DNA of 64,000 bases from Paralvinella palmiformis (lineage: Eukaryota; Annelida; Polychaeta; Terebellida; Alvinellidae): positions 28,498 through 92,497 of the forward strand of contig JAODUP010001184.1 of the NCBI GenBank assembly GCA_025642065.1, read 5' to 3'. The first letter of the stretch is position 1. Every line of letters begins with the position of its first letter. The notes beneath the pieces were generated by a model. That model ran no database searches. It was not told where the DNA came from and saw nothing but the letters and a program-made list of their open reading frames with translations. Of the stretch, positions 57,515 to 64,000 are shown piece by piece. Both the position numbers and the translations under genes were made by a program.

Positions 57515-60500
57515 CTATAATAAATGCATATACACATGCATACGCATACAGAACAATTTGCCAATAATAAATGCAATATAAGTTTAATTCAAAGAGGAAA
57601 ACAAACATATTTATGACAGCTTGATGACAAGTAAATGCGTTTAAGGTGATAGCTTACCTTATATACTTCTCCCATAATCCTAGGTTCTGGATTCTGAAGA
57701 TGTAGTCTATTTTGAACCTGGTTTGATCCATGGTGGCAAAGAATTTCTCAAATATCATTGCAAAGCTTGAACTTTTCTCGGTGACAAGTATAAGATCTGG
57801 TATTGTGTAAGCGTTTGTATTCATTGGGGCCCAACCAAATGGCAACATTGCCTTATCGAGGTGTCGGACCAAGTTTGCCACTTTCCTGTAAGGTGATGAT
57901 ATAAAAGTAAATGTTAGCACATCCAATACGGAAGTAAGGCACGCAGGTAAATATTTTCATCTATCATTTAAAAGCTTATCATGAATGTACTACAGTCATT
58001 AAACGATAAGTTCGCTCCATCCGAATATATGATAATTTTCCTCGAAGCAATTCAGATTTCACATAGCAACGTTTTATTATTATTTATTTTTTAAACTACG
58101 ATAAACACTAGTAAGATGCCACACCACACAACGAGGAGAGTTCATAATAAACCTGCCAAGTTTCTCTAGTGTATTTGTTTTTACTAAAGTTTGGTAAGAT
58201 TGGACGTTAACGAGTCCCGTCCTGATTTCACCGCATTTCCGATAATACGTTAGTGGGCAACATATATTTTGGCCCTTATGTCCAAACTTTTGTCATCTTC
58301 ACGAAGTATTCCTCAAGTATTTCTTCGGTGAATACTGTTTTTCTTATTCCTTACCAGAAGTAATTGATGAAATGTGATAACTACAGAGTACTCTCTGGAA
58401 ATACATTGGAATGTGCTCTTTTAGCCAACCAACATTCAAGCACAATTTCTTGATAGGCATGATCGATGAGATTAACGTTAATATGTGATATTGGGGCGTC
58501 AAGAAATAGCTCTAACTCTGGCGCAAAATTCCGAAACGAGACAATCAAAGAACTGTGGCGTCATTGAAATGTCCAAGTAGGTGTTGGTTGTAGACATATT
58601 TGTTCCTCGCTGTCTGTCTTCCACGTCATTTGAGAGCAATTTCCAGTATTAAATATTTCGATTATACGTGAATAAGCCGCAAAATATCCTCCCTTGTTCT
58701 GTGCAGAACCTATCTCATGACTGATGGCATAATGTTGGTGGGTCCTTCTACGGTAGCTTTGCAAAAGGGTCGTAAGCTGTTTGCCACCTTTGTATCAAAC
58801 TTATATACGTTTCTAATACCGAAAACTCGGTTATTTCATTACTTTCAAGGTTAATGTTGATGATAAATTAGGGCAACGGATATGTTGATAAAGAGCCGTA
58901 TCTATATGTTTTGACATCGGAGAATCTGCGCATTAATGCTAACATTAGTTGACATATCCGGTTTATATACTGCATTACTGTTTATGTAGCATCAAAATAA
59001 TCAACAATTTAATCCATCATACTAATTCTGTATAAACACATAGCTGTCTGACACTTTTTCTTCAAGTTTTTAAGGAAGTCATTCAATTTATCAGTGTTTA
59101 CAACAAAACTTTAATTTAGTTTCCAAAAAGACATACGTCACTGTCATGAAATTCGACCGAAAGTTTGATGTCACTAATCATATAGTCAGCTTATACAACT
59201 ATACAGGGCTTATTATTATAGGGCGGCTTTCCGGTGGTAAAGTGGATAGAGTGCGACGCTGAATGCCTCCAAAAACAAAAACATTGCTTTGTTAACATAA
59301 TCAAAATAATATTTTGTTTCTTATGATGAACACTTCTTATATATCAGTTGGCTGCAGGATTAAGTCTAAATAACGTATCCTAGTCTCCTAATTTAGATTT
59401 GATAATAAATACTTTTGTTTTGGCTCCTTTCTACAGTTCAGTGCCGTCGACAATGTTTTCCATGATTGGCCATGGAACAATCTTTTTGAGTGGGTATATT
59501 TCGACGGTTGTTTTAGTTGGGTTTCTTCTGGACCATACACCAGTGTTGGAATTTCCCCCAAAAAGTCATCGGACATCCGGACTGGCATGTCCTAAACGTT
59601 GTCAGCCCTGATGAAATGTTGCCGGCCCAGGTGCCTCAAGAGAATAGCTGCCCAGAAATCAAAAAGCAAGCTGGATGTGCATGTAAACAGTTAGAGGCAA
59701 TGTATAGTCAAACAATAGTAGTACAGGGGCAAGGGGGCATAATAGTTGATCTTTTATGCATAATAGGGTGACTTATTGCCAATGGTAATGGGTTTATTAA
59801 TGTAGGTGTGGCGAGGTCTAGAACAAAATAGCCCTAAGCTTATTTTTACCAGGTGAAATACAAAGCAACTGATGATTTAGTTATTAAACATACATATTTA
59901 TTTCAACATAAAATAAAATATCTTCCTGGGGGGGGGGGGGGTTCAATCCCTAAATAACAATGTTCAAGAGTGTGCAATTTACATTTCCCAGGTAATTATG
60001 AGAGCCATAGATATTTGGCCAATCACCACCGTCGTACCAATGCTTCAGATGTCAACAAGAGTGTGTGTTCCAGTTCACTTCCGCCTACATTTTCAGTAAA
60101 AACCTTTTTTAAATGACAAATAAAAATCTGGGTTTGTTCATTGAATAAATTACTGTTTCTTACAATTTTAATCGTTTTATTTGTTGTGTGAAACGTAGAA
60201 TAGTTTAAATATCAGCAGGAGCACCGGGCCGGCAACTATAGAAAGATGCACGCCCGGGTCAAGAAGTGTCGGCCCCTGGCATCCGGGACGGCTCTTATTT
60301 CCAACACTGCATACACCCTAGTATTGTTATTCAGATGTAGCATGGATGAATTTTATTTTGGCAAACCTTACATGTTCTCTATTTATTTTTGAGTAACGCT
60401 GATGAGTAAAACATCAATTAATGAGGACGGAAGCAGATTGAACCCGACAGCCTCTAAAACGGGCAAATTCTGCAACGGCTATATAAAACAGCATTACACA

Positions 60501-62067
60501 CACACACACACATACTTTTGTTTTTATTTTAGTTAAATCACTTCAGTGAGTCCATACTGAGTTAGTGTACATTCTCTTTGTTATGAACAAACTGTAATGC
60601 TGAATAAAGAATAAAGCTGAGGTCAGCATCTGAGGTGTCGAAATGTTTTATATACAGGTTTCTTTTGGACCACAGCAAATTACTGTTGAATGTAAACTGT
60701 GGTGTCAAAATAGTTTATGATATGTATGTAGCAAGTCACCATTGAACCACACGCACGTGTTGTTTGTTGCGAGCTGTGATATCAAATGGTATGTTTTTAC
60801 GTGCTTCCGCTTTTTGTACGTAGCCTGCATGTAGCCGCTTTCCTGTGTGCGTGACATATTTGTCGCGTACGAAAAGCGAATTAGCTGGTTCCCACAGGCT
60901 GATGAATAGACCAGACACATGCTTAGGTATACGCACACATCTATCAATATGTGGAGGTATGGAACATTTTATTTTTAGATTAATGTATGTATAGTTGTAT
61001 TTAGATTTATGGAGTTAGGTTTCGAAGGATGTTTAGATATGTTGATGCTCTGTGCCTGTTGCCTCTTACTATGTACCCTAAACAAAACACACACACATCT
61101 AATTATATGAAAAGATCATTTATCTTGCTTTGCTTTAGTGACGAATTCATCCTTATTGTGACACTTATATACTGTATGTCCATGACGCGATCCAGGAATG
61201 TTCTATTTCCAGTATGCAGAGCAAACGTTCTTAATTTTTGTATGGATTCTTGTGCTATGTTAAGTGATGGAAGTGCTTGTGGCTCTGATGATGTTGATTC
61301 ACTGTCACACGTTTATCACTGTCACTAGCTATGCAAGGTGGAGAACACTAGGCTAGTAACTCCCCGACTGGAAGATCCCAGTCAGCAGAAGTCTGACAGG
61401 TTTAGATCTGGCTGTCTATACCCGGATGGTTCTCATAATCACAGCTAAACAAGTCATTGGATAGCCGCAGCATCGACAAAGGTATTTCATCAACGTCAGA
61501 TGAATCACGCGTGAATTCGTCACTGACTGTATGTAAATAAACAGCCTAAGCGAAGCTCTTCTGGATAGTAGCTGGCTCCACTAATTCCCATGGTTTACCG
61601 ACCGAGTATATAGCGTCCAGTATGGATATTGTCCGTAGTATCTCGGGACCAGTTGTTGTTGTGTCATTCGCTAGCTGATCGATGGTGTACTGGAATTGTT
61701 TTGCACGGAATTTCAACTTAGTGGTCTGAATGATTCCCTGGTCCATGGGCTGACGCACCTTTATCAGTTGTAAGTTTGCACATCTCTAACAAGAGCTGCT
61801 CAGGTAGTAATTATCCTTAATCAAGGTGTGTCGAAATCGCATAACAATTACATAACAATGCAAATAGAACGGCCCATTAACCAAGATGCCGTCAGCATAA
61901 AACGTCACACACACCGTCGTAGACAGAACTAGGGAAGAGCTATCATTGGTCACTATGTTGGTAATGCTTGGCCAATGACAATCAGCACTCAATCATGCTA
62001 ATAAATCCTTAATCAAATCATCGCAACTGGCGGGCGCTTCGAGACAGGTGGCGTTAAGAGCAGGTTT

Positions 62068-62102
<35 letters not shown>

Positions 62103-64000
62103 GCGATTAGCACTGGGCTAACGTTGTTGTATTAGCTTGTATCGAGCAAACGTGCAAATATAGTAGGCGCTGGTTGACGATAAATGTCGGTTGTCAGTGA
62201 TTGTGGCAGACAGGTGGTACTTGTTGTGACATAGACTACACTGGGCAAATCTTTAACAACCATCCTCAGTAATGCTAGCTAACTAATATCATTAATCCGG
62301 TACAGGTAATAAGGATCTATATGTTTACATCAGTTAACATGTATGCTGTCGAAAGGTTTTCACCTTCAGTAAAAAACATTTAAACAAACTTTGATGGGTT
62401 ATATTTCATATTTTCGCCATAATTATTTTGATTCCTGACCTGTCCTGGCCACCAAGAAGTATTTCTTCAGCTGTTATTAACTTTGGGCGCCTCTTAATAC
62501 GTCTTTGTTTGCCGGTCACTGTGTTAATCTGTACCATGTTGATCAGATCCAGTGGATACGGAAATTGCGCTATTTCAGCAAAACAGGCCACTTCTTTAGC
62601 TAAATACTTGGCTTCGATGATATCTTGGTAGGGCAATGAATCAAACTGGAAAAAGACACAAACAACAGTGATTTAAAAACAGCTTTAAGCTTACAAAATT
62701 ATATATACAAAAACAACAGTGATTTAAATACAGCATTAAGCTTATAAAATTATATATACACAAACAACAGTGATTTAAAAACAGCTTTAAGCTTATAAAA
62801 TTATATTAACACAACAACAGTGATTTAAAAACAGCTTTAAGCTTATAAAATTATATATACACAAAGAACAGTGATTTAAAAACAGCTTTAAGCTTATAAA
62901 ATTATATTAACACAACAACAGTGATTTAAAAACAGCTTTAAGCTTATAAAATTATATATACACAAACAACAGTGATTTAAAAACAGCTTTAAGCTTATAA
63001 AATTATATAAGATAGAAGATATACGACTGCTCTATAATGAAGTTATTCTAGTTAATAAAGGTAACGCCTAGATCATTTGTATGTTTAAACTAGCAGATAA
63101 TTTCCCTTTTAAATGAAACTGTCTATTGCTAAAACTACACAAAGTGATGAGTGGATACCTCGTATGGCAACCATTGGTTAACAACATTCTGCCAGTACCA
63201 GATCCAGATGGTGTGATAGCCATGGACTTCTGGAACCTCCATGTAAGATTCGGTGGATAGACGGCGTACAGGAAATGATGTCATGGTATCTTCTTGGATA
63301 GAACTTAGAGTGTTAAAATTAATCTTAACATATCTTCTGGATCCTCTGTATTCTAAAATCTGAGAATATATATATATATATATATTGATAGTGAACACAA
63401 AGCAAATCAATAAAATACGTTATAACATTCAAATTGTAATAGGAAATTGAACAATCGCCTGGAGAATATCCATATTTATTTATATCTATGACGTACATAA
63501 GAAACACTCTCCATATTGGGATCACAGTAAGCTGCCTCTATACTGCTGTTTTCTGTTGTCACTTCCCAAATATCGTTTACTTTTATCTGCCAGAGATATG
63601 GCAATGGATAGTGATGTTTAGTACACATCTGGGCTCCGTATCTACAAAGTTAAATAACAAAGCTATAGTCGACTGGATGATAATAATATTATAATCAGAT
63701 CTGAATAAATTGATATAATATAATTGACACAATCAGCTGTGTACTTGTTTATTTATTACCTGCATTGTTTACGTAGATTAGCCTCGCATATAAATCTCTC
63801 TTCTTTATCATCATAAAGATGAATATCTCTCCAACTGTCTACCTTCTCTGTGGTCTTTTGTTTCGCTGTCATGTTTTCTCTAAGTTGGTCATTTCTGTAT
63901 CCTTTCTTTTCTTCTTTTAGCCCAATACTTCTCTCTTGTGGCTGTTCAGTCCTTTGTTGACCAGACTCTGACTTGCTGACTGATCGTCTCATTTTAATTG
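57112..64000 (-). CDS. CCCH zinc finger/WWE/PARP protein, PARP12/ZAP/TIPARP group (possibly 5' partial)
   Basis: Predicted mono-ADP-ribosyltransferase: it transfers ADP-ribose from NAD+ to proteins or RNA. Exons, 5' to 3': 63760-64000+, 63497-63641, 63159-63359, 62440-62645, 57658-57885, 57112-57514, all phase-consistent. Domains: basic low-complexity start, CCCH finger (C-x7-C-x6-C-x3-H in ICEANLRKQCRYGAQM and CTKHH), first WWE (LPYLWQIKVNDIWEV, IEAAYCDP, ILEYRGSRRYVKINF), second WWE (WIWYWQNVVNQWLPYE, PLDLINMVQINTVTGKQRRI), PARP fold with FRIQNLGLWEKY, LFHG, GKHGTLYGNGSYFARDASYS, SCVDDMTDPNIYVIFHDDQS, YPEYLIEY. The triad is H-Y-I, as in mono-transferases. If the ATG at 63990-63992 is the start, the protein is 471 residues, shorter than human PARP12 (~700), so upstream exons with more CCCH fingers are likely. 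Confidence 0.9.
57658..57885 (-). CDS. PARP gene exon: start of catalytic domain
   Basis: Acceptor TCACCTTACAG, donor TATAAG|GTAAGC. It encodes KVANLVRHLDKAML, then SSSFAMIFEKFFATMDQTRF and IDYIFRIQNLGLWEKYI, the entry helix/strand of PARP catalytic domains. Confidence 0.9.
59221..59265 (+). mobile_element. Truncated tRNA-like SINE head
   Basis: GTGGTAAAGTGGATAGAGTG followed by CGACGCTGAATGCC resembles the 5' half of a tRNA (A box, anticodon-arm position). No B box follows. Confidence 0.4.
59542..60309. mobile_element. Non-autonomous hAT-like element with exact 8-bp target duplication
   Basis: It begins AGTGTTGGAA and ends TTCCAACACTG, with inverted similarity running ~100 bp inward to GTTGCCGGCCCAGGTGC on the left, mirrored by GCACCGGGCCGGCAAC on the right. 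CATACACC flanks it on both sides (59534-59541 and 60310-60317). Eight-base duplication and CAGTGTTGG-type ends are hAT features. No transposase is encoded. Confidence 0.8.
61340..61790 (-). pseudogene. Tigger/pogo-type transposase C-terminal remnant
   Basis: Minus strand: VRQPMDQGIIQTTKLKFRAK, LRTISILDAIYSVGKPWELV, EPATIQKSFA, then past a stop HTVSDEFTRDSSDVDEIPLS, MLRLSNDLFSCDYE. QPMDQGII, LDAI-x-x-x-x-x-W and TI-x-x-(C/S)F are standard for the DDE transposases of the Tigger/CENP-B/jerky group. The N-terminal DNA-binding and first catalytic regions are missing. It lies inside the PARP intron in the sense orientation. Confidence 0.75.
62073..62100. repeat. (TA)n microsatellite
   Basis: About 14 TA units in the PARP intron. 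Confidence 0.85.
62440..62645 (-). CDS. PARP gene exon: second half of WWE 2
   Basis: Acceptor CTTTTTCCAG, donor GACAG|GTCAGG. It encodes FDSLPYQDIIEAKYLAKEVA, YPLDLINMVQINTVTGKQRR and IKRRPKLI. The Q-x-N-x-x-TG-x-x-R-x-I-x-R signature closes a WWE domain. Confidence 0.9.
62650..63005. repeat. ~53-bp tandem array, seven copies, in PARP intron
   Basis: Unit core CAACAGTGATTTAAAAACAG then CTTTAAGCTTATAAAATTAT. Two unit types alternate: one has ATATATACACAA and the other ATATTAACACAA before the next CAACAG, so the array has a dimeric higher-order period of about 105 bp. Confidence 0.9.
63159..63359 (-). CDS. PARP gene exon: WWE 1 end and WWE 2 start
   Basis: Acceptor TATATTCTCAG, donor GAG|GTATCC. 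It encodes ILEYRGSRRYVKINFNTLSS, FPVRRLSTES and TIWIWYWQNVVNQWLPYE. The VRRLSTxS linker followed by WxWYW is typical of PARP12/TIPARP-group proteins. Confidence 0.9.
63497..63641 (-). CDS. PARP gene exon: CCCH end and WWE 1 start
   Basis: Acceptor TTAACTTTGTAG, donor TCTTAT|GTACGT. It encodes YGAQMCTKHHYPLPYLWQIK and NSSIEAAYCDPNMESVSY. Confidence 0.88.
63760..64000 (-). CDS. PARP gene, first visible exon (runs off the window)
   Basis: It encodes a charged Ser/Lys/Glu/Gln-rich region (RRSVSKSESGQQRTEQPQER) and ERFICEANLRKQC, the first half of a CCCH finger. An ATG at 63990-63992 could be the start, but the frame is still open to the edge, so this may be an internal exon. Donor TGCAG|GTAATA. 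Confidence 0.8.

Larger units (their letters stand above)
57886..62439. other. Large PARP-gene intron
   Basis: A 4.5-kb intron. It contains a SINE head near 59221-59265, a hAT-like element (59542-60309), a decayed Tigger transposase (61340-61790) and a (TA)n tract (62073-62100). No additional exon is required, since the flanking exons join in phase (AG|G = Arg). Confidence 0.7.

Noticed and set aside
62650..63005. CRISPR-like or satellite array with spacers
   Set aside because: The whole ~53-bp unit repeats, with no variable spacers, inside an intron.

Overview
The window is a piece of an animal nuclear genome, most likely a lophotrochozoan and probably a mollusc. The evidence is AT-rich DNA, many short exons with canonical GT/AG introns, metazoan gene families, long (TA)n, (CA)n and (GTGA)n microsatellites, tRNA-headed SINEs, and fragments of several non-LTR retrotransposons, hAT, MULE and Tigger elements. 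I see no bacterial or viral gene layout. The mollusc assignment is inference from repeat style and is not proven.

Four host genes can be read exon by exon with matching reading phase. (1) On the + strand, 3456-9068 is an arrestin-domain (alpha-arrestin/ARRDC-like) gene. Its first exon(s) lie outside the window or were not found, and its last exon lies beyond a 4-kb, repeat-filled intron. (2) On the + strand, 23034-25317 is an ankyrin-repeat/SOCS-box gene closest to ASB13. It has five exons, with a first exon not found. (3) On the - strand, 27881-44373 is SMG8, a subunit of the SMG1 kinase complex of nonsense-mediated mRNA decay. It has 19 coding exons and 864 complete codons, and lacks only its N-terminal exon. 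It ends tail to tail with the ASB gene. (4) On the - strand, 57112 to the right edge is a CCCH/WWE/WWE/PARP gene of the PARP12/ZAP/TIPARP group with an H-Y-I mono-ADP-ribosyltransferase triad.

The rest is mobile-element and repeat DNA. 876-1627 holds a 57-bp minisatellite and a (GTGA)n tract. 2275-2571 and 7310-7590 are inverted copies of one repeat. 7038-8576 is a fold-back made of two head-to-head degenerate MULE transposase pieces. 11139-11465 is a tRNA-derived SINE and 11560-12080 is an LTR-like repeat. 15000-19640 is a pile of at least two LINEs that looks nested. 45588-47820 is a LINE split by a hAT element with an 8-bp near-perfect target duplication. 48781-49955 is a SINE followed by a LINE 3' end. 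51250-51660 and 54150-55130 are LINE fragments. 52442-53130 is a decayed hAT-type transposase N-terminal region. The large PARP intron (57886-62439) carries a hAT-like element with an exact 8-bp target duplication and a decayed Tigger transposase.

The four genes are not obviously a functional unit. They act in receptor trafficking (arrestin), ubiquitin ligase targeting (ASB), RNA surveillance (SMG8) and ADP-ribosylation (PARP). I did not find a convincing undescribed system. The most interesting material is the structure of the repeats and the unusual gene details listed in the findings.
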